64,000 nt of DNA, taken from Granulicella sp. L60. Lineage in GTDB: Bacteria; Acidobacteriota; Terriglobia; Terriglobales; Acidobacteriaceae. This document shows, piece after piece, positions 9,173-20,031 of the stretch. Every line of letters begins with the position of its first letter. The first letter of the stretch is position 1. The translations under genes and the position numbers were made by a program. The notes below the pieces were generated by a model. The model had not been told where the DNA came from and did no database searches. It worked only from the letters and a program-made list of their open reading frames with translations. The stretch covers positions 159,864-223,863 of the forward strand of contig NZ_LMUR01000003.1 of NCBI RefSeq assembly GCF_009765825.1, in the 5' to 3' direction.

Positions 9173-9230
9173 GTTTTTTTCAAACACCGTACCTCTGTCG
9201 TCGAACCCTCAAGCCTTGTAACCTATAAGT

Positions 9231-9893
9231 ATGTTCACCGGACTGATCGAGACCACCGGCACTCTCCTCGCCATCACCCCCACCGCAGGCGCGACCCGCA
9301 TCACCATAGCGTCGCCCACGCTCACTGCTCGCCTCAACACCGGCGACAGCATCGCGGTCAACGGCGTCTGCCTCACCGCGCTCAGCATCGAGCCCAACGC
9401 CTTTCCCCCGCGCTTCTCCGCCGACCTCGCCGCCGAGACCATCGCCCGCACCACCCTCATACATCTTCGCCCGGACTCCGTCGTCAACCTCGAACTCCCC
9501 ACCCCCGCCGGGTCACCTCTTGGCGGTCACGTCGTTCAGGGCCACGTGGACGGCACCGCAACGCTGCTATCGCTCACGGCCATCACGCCCGACCAGACCG
9601 AGACCGACTGGCGCCTCCGCATCCAACTGCCCGAGACCCTCACCCGCTACGTCGTCCCCCAGGGCTCGATCACCATCGAAGGCATCAGCCTCACCGTCGC
9701 CTCCATCCAGGGCGGCATCGTCGAAGTAGCGATCATCCCACACACCTACGCTGCCACCAGCCTCCACACTCTCACTCCGGGTAGTCTGCTCAACATCGAG
9801 GTCGACGTCCTGAGCAAGTACGCCGAGCGTCAGCAGAGCTCGCCCGCAGGATTCACTCTCACCGAGCAGTACCTCATCGCCAACGGCTACTAG
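9231..9893 (+). CDS. ribE: Riboflavin synthase alpha chain
   Basis: 220 residues. It dismutates two 6,7-dimethyl-8-ribityllumazine molecules to riboflavin plus the pyrimidine by-product. The N terminus MFTGLIETTG is diagnostic. The two tandem lumazine-binding barrels are visible: DSIAVNGVCLTAL in repeat 1 and GSITIEGISLTVA in repeat 2, with GGHVVQGHVDGTA between them. The TAG stop (9891-9893) abuts a family A palindromic repeat. It follows ribD on the same strand, a common riboflavin pair. Confidence 0.96.
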   Translation: MFTGLIETTGTLLAITPTAGATRITIASPTLTARLNTGDSIAVNGVCLTALSIEPNAFPPRFSADLAAETIARTTLIHLRPDSVVNLELPTPAGSPLGGHVVQGHVDGTATLLSLTAITPDQTETDWRLRIQLPETLTRYVVPQGSITIEGISLTVASIQGGIVEVAIIPHTYAATSLHTLTPGSLLNIEVDVLSKYAERQQSSPAGFTLTEQYLIANGY

Positions 9894-10060
9894 GACGCCC
9901 TGCGCGGACGGCGGTCACTTCGTGACTTATATACCCCTTCGGGTGCTGCTCCCGTTGGTCGCCTGATAAATCTTTCCGCCGACCATCGGGAGGCCCATGC
10001 GAAGCGGCATACACCCCACGAAGTGGGCGCTCTCCGCGTAGGAGGCCCGTCCGGCAGGAC
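9894..10060. repeat. Family A palindromic repeat, copy A1
   Basis: Starts directly after the ribE stop. The left terminal arm is degraded and the right arm GGCCCGTCCGGCAGGAC (10044-10060) is intact. Inside are GTCACTTCGTGAC, the central stem CTCCCGTTGGTCG pairing with CGACCATCGGGAG (one mismatch), and a CCACGAAGTGG variant of the right inner hairpin. It lies between convergent ribE and rho. Confidence 0.85.
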
Positions 10061-10072
10061 GTGTTTGCTTTG

Positions 10073-10114
10073 CGCAAAAACAAAAGAGCGCAGCCACAAA
10101 GGGCTGCGCTCTTT
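10073..10114 (-). terminator. Intrinsic terminator of rho
   Basis: A 13-bp stem (10083-10095 with 10102-10114) with a 6-base loop lies just beyond the rho stop. On the - strand it is followed by TTTTGTTTTT. Rho often autoregulates, so this factor-independent terminator after its own gene fits. Confidence 0.85.
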
Positions 10115-10130
10115 CGCATATACGGCTCGA

Positions 10131-11381
<1,251 letters not shown>

Positions 11382-11563
11382 GTTTTACCTGGGATTTTTA
11401 ACTTTTAGGGGGGATTGTTTGGAACGGAGGCGGGATCTGCTTGACTCTGCTTGTAGAAGAGGGGTCGTGCGGAAGGCCAGAATTTAGAGAACTTTGAAGG
11501 CAGAAGGGGTAGTGCGGATAAAGGTTAGTTTTCGTGGAAGATCGGAGGTGAAACTGCCGCGCA

Positions 11564-11785
11564 TTAAGCTGCGCGGCGTTCGCGTAATTGTACCTTTTCG
11601 ACGACTGCTTCGGAAGACTCATCCATAGGAATCGTGTCCTTGAAGCGGTCGAGAACCTCATTGGTCGTGTCCTGGAGCCTCGTGTTCGGCTTGTGCAGCT
11701 TACGGGTCGCCTTGGAAGCCAGTTGGCAGAGCTCGTAGCGGTTGTTCACGTGCGTGAGAGCTCCAAAAATAAGATCCGAGCGCAT
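11564..11785 (-). CDS. rpoZ: RNA polymerase omega subunit
   Basis: 73 residues. It binds the beta-prime C terminus and helps assemble RNA polymerase. The omega signature NNRYELCQLASKATRKL at about residues 14-30 matches the conserved RFELxxLASKRAxQL. The C-terminal half is acidic with a short basic tail, as in many short omegas. It is divergent at the C terminus, so the call rests mainly on the N-terminal motif and size. Next to rho, it makes a small transcription-machinery cluster. Confidence 0.88.
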   Translation of the reverse strand: MRSDLIFGALTHVNNRYELCQLASKATRKLHKPNTRLQDTTNEVLDRFKDTIPMDESSEAVVEKVQLRERRAA

Positions 11786-11986
11786 AGTTTTCTCCCTTTC
11801 ATTTCTGAGGCGTAAGCGTCTAGTTGGCGCTCACTCGCCTACATGTACACAGTTATGGCAGCCGAAATCGGGAAACTCAGCCGTGTTTCAACCACACTCT
11901 TTAGACGCGGACAATCCCGTAGGGGACTCATCATCCATCAACTCTATTCAAATAAACAACGTTAGCTTTCGGCAGACAGAACAATC

Positions 11987-12103
11987 TCATCTGGCAAGCC
12001 AGTGTCGCACCTCAAACTGTCTCTCCGTATGGTTCAGCGCTCGCCGCGCCCCAGGCTTGAAACAGAGGCAAACCAGAAACTCTGGCTCGCCGGAAATTTT
12101 CAT
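11987..12103 (-). CDS. Possible 38-residue small protein upstream of rpoZ
   Basis: A short frame starting MKISGEPEFLVC and ending RHWLAR. It is preceded by AGGA five bases from the ATG and, about 49 bases further up, by a -35/-10 pair on the same strand. No homologue is recognised. The upstream sequence in the same frame (IDSELQLKLTGQDA before the Met) also reads like protein, so it may be a remnant of a longer gene. It fills part of the 478-base gap between rpoZ and comM, in which I see no other gene. Confidence 0.25.
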   Translation of the reverse strand: MKISGEPEFLVCLCFKPGARRALNHTERQFEVRHWLAR

Positions 12104-12158
12104 CGCATCCTGCCCCGTTAGCTTTAATTGCAGCTCGGAATCAATTGCGACAGTCTGG

Positions 12159-12187
12159 AAAATAAACTGTATGGAAGCTCAGGTCAA
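12159..12187 (-). promoter_or_regulatory. Sigma-70-type promoter candidate reading toward rpoZ
   Basis: On the - strand TTGACC (12187-12182), a 17-base spacer and TATTTT (12164-12159). It lies in AT-rich DNA downstream of comM and could drive the small frame at 11987-12103 and rpoZ, giving a leader of about 370 bases to rpoZ. Confidence 0.4.
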
Positions 12188-12263
12188 TACTTTTTTTGGG
12201 AACCTGTTAATAAAAGTATTCCAAAAATAGAATTATAGCCTAAATTCGACACGAAAAATCCCA

Positions 12264-13856
12264 TTAAGACCAGTAACTGCGGTCCAACGTCCGGTACTGA
12301 ATCGCCTCCGCGATATGCTTCACCGCCACATCCTGCTCCCCGCCCAGATCCGCTATCGTCCTTGCTACCTTGAGGATACGGTCATGTGCCCTGGCACTCA
12401 ACCCCTGTTGCTGCATCGCACGCTCCAGCAGCCGCTCCGCGTCCGACGACAGCTCGCAGAACGTCCGTATCTGCTGAGTGTTCATCTGGGAATTTGCGAA
12501 GATTGGACGCGAAACGGCCTTCGCGGAGCCCTTCGTCCTCTCCGCAGCCTGCCCAAACCGCTCATGCTGCCGTTCCCTCGCCGCCAGCACGCGCTCCCGT
12601 ATCTGCGCCGACCCCTCCGCCGCCGCCCCGCCACGCAACTCCTTATATTGAACCGCAGGAACCTCAATATGGATGTCGATGCGGTCGAGCAGCGGCCCCG
12701 AAACCTTGGAGACGTACCGCTGAATCATCGGCGGCGTACACATGCACTCCCGCGACTTGTCGTTGAAGTAGCCGCACGGACACGGATTCATCGCCGCCGC
12801 CAGCATAAACCGCGCCGGAAAACTCAGGCTCATCGCCGCCCGCGCAATCGTCACATGTCCATCCTCCAGCGGCTGCCGCAGCACCTCCAGCACATTCCGC
12901 GGAAACTCCGGCAACTCGTCCAGAAACAGCAGCCCATTGTGCGCCAGCGAGACCTCGCCCGGACGCGGCATCATCCCGCCGCCAATTAATCCTGCGTCGG
13001 AGATCGTATGGTGAGGCGAGCGAAACGGACGATGCGCCACCAGCCCCTGCTCCGCATCCAGCACGCCCGCCACCGAATGAATCTTCGTCGTCTCCAGCGC
13101 CTCTTCAAACCGCAGTGGTGCAAGGATCGAAGGCAACCGCTTGGCCAGCATCGTCTTGCCCGAACCCGGCGGCCCGATCATCAGAATATTGTGCCCACCC
13201 GCCGCCGCAACCTCCAGCGCGCGCTTGGCCACCTGCTGCCCGCGAACGTCCTTGAAGTCGAACGGAAAGTGCTGCATCTCGTTCAGCAGACTGTTCGTCT
13301 CCACCTTCAGCGGAGTCACCGTAATCCCGCCCATCGCCGCGGAGTTCAACAGCTCCCGAACCTCCAGCAGCGACTTCACCGGATAGACATTCACTCCCTC
13401 GACCACCGCCGCCTCGCGTGCATTGCTCGCCGGAATAATCAGGTTCGGAATCCCCTTCGCCCGCGCCGCCACCGCAATCGGCAACATCCCCTGAACTGCG
13501 CGCAGGCTGCCGTCCAGCCCCAGCTCGCCCACCAGCAGATAGTCCGTCAGGTCTTTGATATGCAGTGCGCCGTATGCGCCCAGGATTCCAATCGCAATCG
13601 GCAGATCGAAGCCGGAGCCTTCTTTTTTCAGATCCGCCGGAGCCAGATTGATGGTGATCCGTGTCGTCGGAATCTCAAAGCCGGAGTTCTTGATCGCCGA
13701 CCGCACCCGGTCGCGGCTCTCGCGAACCGCCGCGTCCGGCAGTCCCACCGTGCTGAACTGTTCTTTGTCTAATTTGATGCCGGAGAAGTCGACTTCAACA
13801 TCGATGATGTGGGCGTCAATCCCATACACAGCAGCGCTACGAGCTTTAAAAAGCAT
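12264..13856 (-). CDS. comM: YifB/ComM-family Mg chelatase-like AAA+ ATPase
   Basis: 530 residues. The N-terminal ChlI-like/Lon-protease-like fold (residues 1-165, [30 protein letters not shown]) is followed by an AAA+ ATPase with Walker A GPPGSGKT at 228-235 and Walker [12 protein letters not shown] Cys-rich [17 protein letters not shown] segment lies near 355-371, and the C-terminal Mg_chelatase_C has [18 protein letters not shown]. ComM is a bidirectional hexameric helicase aiding branch migration in natural transformation. Annotation as magnesium chelatase would be misleading. The start [15 protein letters not shown] is the family norm. Confidence 0.95.
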   Translation of the reverse strand: MLFKARSAAVYGIDAHIIDVEVDFSGIKLDKEQFSTVGLPDAAVRESRDRVRSAIKNSGFEIPTTRITINLAPADLKKEGSGFDLPIAIGILGAYGALHIKDLTDYLLVGELGLDGSLRAVQGMLPIAVAARAKGIPNLIIPASNAREAAVVEGVNVYPVKSLLEVRELLNSAAMGGITVTPLKVETNSLLNEMQHFPFDFKDVRGQQVAKRALEVAAAGGHNILMIGPPGSGKTMLAKRLPSILAPLRFEEALETTKIHSVAGVLDAEQGLVAHRPFRSPHHTISDAGLIGGGMMPRPGEVSLAHNGLLFLDELPEFPRNVLEVLRQPLEDGHVTIARAAMSLSFPARFMLAAAMNPCPCGYFNDKSRECMCTPPMIQRYVSKVSGPLLDRIDIHIEVPAVQYKELRGGAAAEGSAQIRERVLAARERQHERFGQAAERTKGSAKAVSRPIFANSQMNTQQIRTFCELSSDAERLLERAMQQQGLSARAHDRILKVARTIADLGGEQDVAVKHIAEAIQYRTLDRSYWS

Positions 13857-13930
13857 TATCTAGGCCTGATTCATCCCTGAGGCAGTGGAGTTCCGCGAGT
13901 ATAGCATTTGGCGCATCTATAGATGATCAT

Positions 13931-14141
13931 GTCCTGCCGGACGGGCCGCTTGCTCAGCGGGAGGTCACTTCGTGACATGCATACCTTGTCGGGGCGCCCC
14001 AGGCGGTGAAGGACCTCCCGCTGGTCGGAAATAAGATGATGATCCCGACCAACGGGAGGACCCAACCGATCATCCCATTAAGACAAGTTAAAGAGGCGTG
14101 CGAACGCCCGCCCTCCGCGCAGGAGGCCCGTCCGGCAGGAC
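13931..14141. repeat. Family A palindromic repeat, copy A2 (full length)
   Basis: 211 bp with perfect 17-bp terminal inverted repeats (GTCCTGCCGGACGGGCC and its complement). It is flanked by an exact 5-bp direct repeat ATCAT (13926-13930 and 14142-14146). Inside are GTCACTTCGTGAC and the central stem CCTCCCGCTGGTCGG / CCGACCAACGGGAGG with one mismatch. The right end is only six bases from the ATG of the YjbR-like gene and supplies its AGGA ribosome-site-like sequence. Confidence 0.9.
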
Positions 14142-14147
14142 ATCATC

Positions 14148-14549
14148 ATGCCCAAACCCACTCAACAAATCGTCCTCTTCCGCAAACTCGCCCTCAGCCT
14201 TGAAGGAGCCGTCGAGAGCGCACACATAGACCATCCCGACTTCCGTCTCAACAACCAAATCTTCGCCACGCTCTACGGTCAGGAGAAGGGCTGCGGAGTC
14301 CTCAAGCTCACGCCCGAGCAGCAACAGTCCTTCCTCGCGGAACAACCACAGGTCTTCTCTCCCGTCGCTGGAGGCTGGGGTCGCAACGGCATGACCTACA
14401 TTCATCTCGACCAAGCCGACGAGGCCGTCATCGCCGGAGCACTTACCACCGCCCATCACAACCTGCAGCAGAAGCAAGCCCAGAAGAGATCCCCAAACAA
14501 GAAGTCCCCAGCCAAATCAACCCCAAGCAAATCGAAGAAGACCAAGTAG
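14148..14549 (+). CDS. MmcQ/YjbR-family protein with lysine-rich tail
   Basis: 133 residues of the YjbR (CyaY-like fold) DNA-binding-like family: LALSLEGAVESAHIDHPDFRL, then IFATLYGQEKGCGVLKL, and WGRNGMTYIHLDQADEAV. The family has a MmcQ/YjbR double-wing fold, and its biochemical role is unsettled. The last 20 or so residues are a Lys/Ser/Pro tail (KSPAKSTPSKSKKTK) that probably binds nucleic acid; that is an inference from charge. The ATG sits immediately after repeat A2. AGGA of the repeat arm, seven bases upstream, is the only ribosome-site candidate. Confidence 0.85.
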   Translation: MPKPTQQIVLFRKLALSLEGAVESAHIDHPDFRLNNQIFATLYGQEKGCGVLKLTPEQQQSFLAEQPQVFSPVAGGWGRNGMTYIHLDQADEAVIAGALTTAHHNLQQKQAQKRSPNKKSPAKSTPSKSKKTK

Positions 14550-14615
14550 AGAAATAGCTCCGCCTTGCACCAAATCACCGTGCTCTCATCTCCAGCGCCT
14601 ACAATAAAACTCAAC

Positions 14616-16067
<1,452 letters not shown>

Positions 16068-16086
16068 ACTTGGAGATATAAAGCTC

Positions 16087-16685
16087 ATGCAAGTTACGAA
16101 GAGCGCTAAGCGTGTCCGTCTCTGTCAACTCCCCACTCCCGGCAATATTGCAGGACGATCCTCTAGCATCACAAACGCGTTTTTCAATTCCATTATTCCT
16201 ATTGATAAGCCCTCAGAAGCTGAGGAGCTCGAAGCTCTAGCGATTCTAAAGATAGAGCCGAATGACATTCGTTGTGCGTATTGTGGCGATAAGGCTACAG
16301 AATGGGATCATCTTCGTGCCATTATCCAAGACCAAGAGCCCACCGGGTACATTACAGAAATAGCAAATCTAGTACCGGCTTGCGGCAAATGCAATCAGTC
16401 AAAGGGAAATCACATTGGCGCAAATGGATGGAAAGCAGTGCTCGTTTGTCTCCCAAGACTCGTGGCATTTCTGACCTCAAAGAGCGCGTAGCGCGCCTCA
16501 CAACCTACGAAAATTGGCGTAAACCGAGGAAAATCTCTTTTGTAGAAGTAGTTGATGCTGATACGTGGGAGCAACATAAAGTGAACTGGCGAGCCGTTCT
16601 CGAACTTCTGGAACGAAGCCAAATTCTCGCGAAAGAGATTCGGCAAATTGTTGCGAAAGCTAAGTCACTCGATGCAATCGAGTGA
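16087..16685 (+). pseudogene. HNH endonuclease, interrupted by a frameshift
   Basis: The first frame (16087-16491) carries the HNH core: CAYC near residue 58, WDHL, then NLVPACGKCNQSKGN. After about base 16410 the protein continues in another frame as HWRKWMESSARLSPKTRG and through to SLDAIE at 16685. A one-base loss (or two-base gain) in AAAGGGAAA around 16401-16410 explains the break. Repaired, it would be about 199 residues. A sequencing error or slippage in the homopolymer runs could also explain it. The DNA is visibly more AT-rich than its neighbours and lies between two copies of the sdaA 3' end, which suggests acquisition. It may be a free-standing homing or defence nuclease; the target is unknown. 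Confidence 0.8.
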
Positions 16686-16721
16686 TTCAAGATTTCACGG
16701 CCTCTGCTTCGAGAAATCGGT

Positions 16722-16769
16722 AAGAAACCTCTCTCGCCGGTTTCGCCCTCAACATCATCGAGTGCTGAC
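16722..16769. repeat. Direct repeat, right copy (duplicated sdaA 3' end)
   Basis: Matches 16021-16068 with four differences and again ends in the TGA of the sdaA frame. No sdaA sequence precedes it, so it is a detached 3' end. It marks the right border of the inserted segment, four bases before the stop of the next (- strand) gene. Confidence 0.85.
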
Positions 16770-16772
16770 CCG

Positions 16773-17402
16773 CTAAGGCAACGCCACCGTCTCCTTCGGC
16801 GTAACGTTAATTGTCGTTCCCGTCGCGTTCGGCACAAAGTGCATCGTGACCACCGACCGCTTCCCACACGCACGCACCGTCCACTTCTCATCCCACGGCA
16901 CCTTCGTATTATCGCTTGGCTCGCCGTTCGGCAGCGATGTCTCCAGAACATCCACCGCACAGTTATCCGCAGCGCCCGCGCCCACACCCGCATACTGCAC
17001 CGCGTCATGCTGCAGCACCGCGCCCGCCGCCGACTGCCCGGGAAACAGCGCATACACCGCAGTCTTCCCATCCTTGATCGTCACCGACGCCACATACGAC
17101 CGCTTCTCTCCACACGCAACTCCATCGGTCGTCTCCTTCCAGTGCGCGTTCACGATATCGCCGTTCGCATTCGTCTGAATCGATCCATACACCTTCGCCT
17201 GACTCGTATTCATGTTGATATCGATCTTCGCGCAGTGCGTCGAGAGCCGGCTCTCGTAGTCCTGATACACCCCGAGAACAGCCTGCCGATAAGAGTCGCT
17301 GCTGCGGATCGTATCGAATGCTCTGGGCGGGTCCTGTTGCTGCGCCACAACCGGAATGCAAAGCGTCGTCACAATCAAAGTCAATTCACAAAAACGCATC
17401 AT
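16773..17402 (-). CDS. Secreted protein of unknown function
   Basis: 209 residues beginning with a signal peptide (MMRFCELTLIVTTLCIPVVA, cleavage near VVAQQ). The mature part has paired cysteines (THCAK, VACGE, DNCAV, RACGK) and beta-rich segments such as KVYGSIQTNANGDIV and VVTMHFVPNATGT. I recognise no domain. The frame is open to 17474, but the signal peptide and GGAGAG just upstream place the start at 17402 or 17399. It converges on the sdaA/HNH insertion. Probably periplasmic. Confidence 0.7.
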   Translation of the reverse strand: MMRFCELTLIVTTLCIPVVAQQQDPPRAFDTIRSSDSYRQAVLGVYQDYESRLSTHCAKIDINMNTSQAKVYGSIQTNANGDIVNAHWKETTDGVACGEKRSYVASVTIKDGKTAVYALFPGQSAAGAVLQHDAVQYAGVGAGAADNCAVDVLETSLPNGEPSDNTKVPWDEKWTVRACGKRSVVTMHFVPNATGTTINVTPKETVALP

Positions 17403-17474
17403 CACTCTCCAGGCCGAGCCACAGCCGCCGATCACAATCTGTTGAACAGTTATCTTCCCGAACGGAAACCTCAC

Positions 17475-18290
17475 CTAGCGGAATCTGCCGCAAGCCACCC
17501 GGCAGACCGTCCTCATCACCACCACGTCATCCGTCTGCCACTTCGAAAAGAAGTCCCGCAGCGCCGACTGCATACCCTCATACTTCGCATGCCCTTGCGC
17601 AGGCGTCACTGACAGCGACTGCGTCTGTCCCAGCAACTCTTCCAGCGTCAGCCTCTGCTCGCCGTAGATCTCCTCGCGGAACAACTCGCCGCCCGCAAAG
17701 AACGCATCCACCTTCGGAGCCATCTCACTCCGCTCCCGGTTCGCCGGATAGTCCGTGCCATGCTCCTGCAACACAGCTTCATATGCCACCGATATCGGCG
17801 ACTCATCCCTCACGCGGCTATTGCTCGCCAGCACCACCCATCCACCGGGCCGCAGAATCCGTCGAAACTCCTTCGCCGCCTTCTCATGATCGAACCAGTG
17901 AAACGCACGCCCCACCGCAACGAAATCCGCCGAAGCGTCAGCGAGCGCGGTCCTCTCCGCCGTACCCTTCTTCACCGTCAGCCCAGGCCACAACGACGCC
18001 AGTCGTTCGCATCCGGCACGCATGTCATCGTTCGGCTCCACCGCGACCACAGCATTCCCATGCTCCAGAAACAGCTCCGCCAATATCCCCGTACCTGCGC
18101 CCACATCCACCACTTGGTGCTCTCGCTGCAGGCCGCATCGGCCCACCAGAATCTCGATCACCTTCGCCGGATAGCGCAGCCGATACCGCTCATAGTCCTC
18201 CACCCTGCCCGTGAACCGCTCCGTATGTTCACCCACGACAGCATCTTCGCTCATGCGCACCTCGTCACTCATGCCTAAGCCTTCGCTCAT
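17475..18290 (-). CDS. Class I SAM-dependent methyltransferase
   Basis: About 271 residues with a Rossmann methyltransferase core: motif I VVDVGAGTGILAELF, motif II acidic end VVAVEPNDDMRAG, motif III DFVAVGRAFHWFD and motif IV RRILRPGGWVVLAS (Methyltransf_11 type). The FHWFD signature is typical of the group annotated as ubiquinone/menaquinone-like or trans-aconitate-like methyltransferases. The substrate is unknown. Starts at 18290, 18272 or 18254 are all possible. The conserved part begins at ERFTGRVEDYERYRLRYP. A 10-bp inverted repeat lies just upstream. Confidence 0.88.
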   Translation of the reverse strand: MSEGLGMSDEVRMSEDAVVGEHTERFTGRVEDYERYRLRYPAKVIEILVGRCGLQREHQVVDVGAGTGILAELFLEHGNAVVAVEPNDDMRAGCERLASLWPGLTVKKGTAERTALADASADFVAVGRAFHWFDHEKAAKEFRRILRPGGWVVLASNSRVRDESPISVAYEAVLQEHGTDYPANRERSEMAPKVDAFFAGGELFREEIYGEQRLTLEELLGQTQSLSVTPAQGHAKYEGMQSALRDFFSKWQTDDVVVMRTVCRVACGRFR

Positions 18291-18301
18291 ATAAAAGTTG
18301 G

Positions 18302-18330
18302 ATGCACTTCGACCCTCGCGCGAAGTGCAT
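18302..18330. promoter_or_regulatory. Inverted repeat between thiolase and methyltransferase genes
   Basis: ATGCACTTCG (18302-18311) and CGAAGTGCAT (18321-18330) form a perfect 10-bp stem with a 9-base loop. The - strand downstream side has only a short TTTTAT, so it is a weak terminator at best. It could be an operator or leader hairpin of the methyltransferase gene. Confidence 0.45.
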
Positions 18331-18401
18331 TTCTCGAAGCTCATCCGTCTCTGTCGTCAGTTCATTCCCGTTTCTGTCCTCGCTAACTTCAGACAACCGA
18401 A

Positions 18402-19598
18402 CTACCGTTCCACCGCCAGCGCTACTGAGTTCCCACCGCCCAGACAAAGCGCCGCCACACCCTTCTTCACATCCCGCCGCATCATCTCGTGGATCAGCGT
18501 CACCAGCACACGCGCCCCACTCGCTCCAATCGGATGCCCGATCGCCACCGCACCGCCATTCACATTCACCTTCGCGGCATCCAGCCCAAGCTCCTTCATC
18601 ACGCCCAGCGCCTGCACGCTGAACGCCTCATTCAACTCAAACAAATCAACTTCGTCCCGCTTCCACCCTGCACGTTGCAACACCTTCTGCACGCCCGTCA
18701 CTGGAGCCAGCATCACCCACTTCGGCGCAACTCCGCTCGTAGCCTGCGCCCGGATCGTTACCAGCGCCTTCAAACCCAACTCCTTCGCCTTCGCAGCCGA
18801 CATCACCACCACCGCAGCCGCAGCATCGTTCACCCCCGGAGCATTTCCCGCGGTCACCGTTCCATCTTTTTTGAACGCAGGCTTCAACGCTGCCAACGCC
18901 TCAAGCGCCGCGGCCGGCCGATCGACCGCATCCTCCCGAACACTCTCGTCGCGGCTCACCACCGTCACCGCGCCCTTCTTCCCCGGTACACTCACCGGCA
19001 CCACCTCCGCATCGAACCGCCCTTCCTTCCACGCCGCGCTCGCCTTCCCGTGCGAGGCCAGCGCATACGCATCCTGCTCTTCACGCGTAATCGAATGCTT
19101 CTCCGCGACGTTCTCTCCCGTGATGCCCATGTGATAGTCCTCGCAAGCGCACCACAGTCCATCCTTCACCATCGAATCCACCACCGCCGCATCGCCCATG
19201 CGAAATCCCTTCCGCCCCTGCGGCAGCAGATAAGGCGCATTCGTCATCGACTCCATTCCACCCGCGACGACGATCTCCGCATCGCCCGCCATCACCGCCT
19301 GCGCAGCCAGCGCCACCGCCTTCAACCCCGATCCGCACACCATGTTGATCGTCATCGCCGACACTGTATCCGCCAGCCCACCCTGCAACGCCGCCTGCCG
19401 CGCCGGATTCTGTCCCAGCCCCGCAGGCAGCACGCATCCCATCAGGCACTCGTCCACGCTGGCCGCGTCGATCCCGGCGCGCTTCACCGCCTCGCGCACC
19501 GCAATCGCTCCAAGCTGTACCGCCGTCATCTCCGCAAACGCACCTTGAAACTTACCCACCGGCGTCCGCACCGCAGCCACAATCACAACATCGTTCAT
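18402..19598 (-). CDS. Acetyl-CoA C-acetyltransferase (thiolase)
   Basis: 398 residues of thiolase II. It catalyses the reversible Claisen condensation of two acetyl-CoA, or degradative thiolysis. Active-site residues are visible: nucleophilic C88 in [12 protein letters not shown]355 in [11 protein letters not shown] and C385 in CLGGGNS. NEAF in [11 protein letters not shown] is also present. The last motif reads [10 protein letters not shown] rather than the common CIGGGMGxAL, a mild variation. The length is standard. It could serve PHB-type, mevalonate or fatty acid routes; no pathway partners are adjacent, so the role is not fixed. Confidence 0.94.
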   Translation of the reverse strand: MNDVVIVAAVRTPVGKFQGAFAEMTAVQLGAIAVREAVKRAGIDAASVDECLMGCVLPAGLGQNPARQAALQGGLADTVSAMTINMVCGSGLKAVALAAQAVMAGDAEIVVAGGMESMTNAPYLLPQGRKGFRMGDAAVVDSMVKDGLWCACEDYHMGITGENVAEKHSITREEQDAYALASHGKASAAWKEGRFDAEVVPVSVPGKKGAVTVVSRDESVREDAVDRPAAALEALAALKPAFKKDGTVTAGNAPGVNDAAAAVVVMSAAKAKELGLKALVTIRAQATSGVAPKWVMLAPVTGVQKVLQRAGWKRDEVDLFELNEAFSVQALGVMKELGLDAAKVNVNGGAVAIGHPIGASGARVLVTLIHEMMRRDVKKGVAALCLGGGNSVALAVER

Positions 19599-19940
19599 CA
19601 GAAAAATACCTCGACCAAAACTCTACTCCTCCATCGCACTCCGCACTAGCGAACGCCGCGCATCCTTGTCATCGCTGCTCATTTCATTCATCCATCATTC
19701 GCCGATCACTCACACATCGTGTCTCTTCTTTATGTCTCTCTTATAACGCGAAGGCCTTCTCTTCCGTCGCGCAGGAAACCAACGCCGCATCGTCTCACTC
19801 TCTTTTTCACCATCGAGCCGACGACAGCGAGAGTCGAAACGAGCAAGAGAAAATCTCTCCGACGACGTTCTCCTCATCTCCACGCGACGTCGAAGCATCG
19901 TCCGCGCAAAAAAAAGAAGTGCCTTCGCATCATTTTTTTC
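19599..19940. other. Intergenic region upstream of the thiolase and the microprotein gene
   Basis: Divergent spacer between the - strand thiolase and the + strand 22-residue gene. Frames present here are Arg/Ser-rich and look non-coding. I see no repeat or hairpin of note until the promoter that begins at 19941. Confidence 0.5.
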
Positions 19941-19969
19941 TTGACAGTGAATTTACGTAAATCTATACC
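19941..19969 (+). promoter_or_regulatory. Consensus sigma-70 promoter of the microprotein gene
   Basis: A perfect -35 TTGACA (19941-19946), a 17-base spacer and -10 TATACC (19964-19969). It lies 63 bases upstream of the ATG at 20032, preceded by an oligo-T tract at 19932-19939. It is the best consensus promoter I can find in the window. Confidence 0.8.
19951..19962. promoter_or_regulatory. 12-bp palindrome inside the promoter spacer (operator candidate)
   Basis: ATTTACGTAAAT is a perfect palindrome placed exactly between the -35 and -10 boxes. A protein bound there would block RNA polymerase, so a repressor site is the natural inference. The cognate regulator is unknown. Confidence 0.55.
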
Positions 19970-20031
19970 TTCGTTAGCTGCAATGAAGCGTGTTGCAGAG
20001 TCAATGTCTAATCACTAGGGAGAATAGGCAA

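Noticed and set aside
11742..12230. A 162-codon + strand frame between rpoZ and comM
   Set aside because: The composition is not protein-like (Ser/Cys/Asn-rich, no hydrophobic pattern), it overlaps rpoZ antisense and has no ribosome site.
12264..13856. Magnesium chelatase subunit for chlorophyll synthesis
   Set aside because: The N-terminal Lon-like domain and NPCPCGYF Cys segment mark the YifB/ComM family, and there are no pigment genes nearby.
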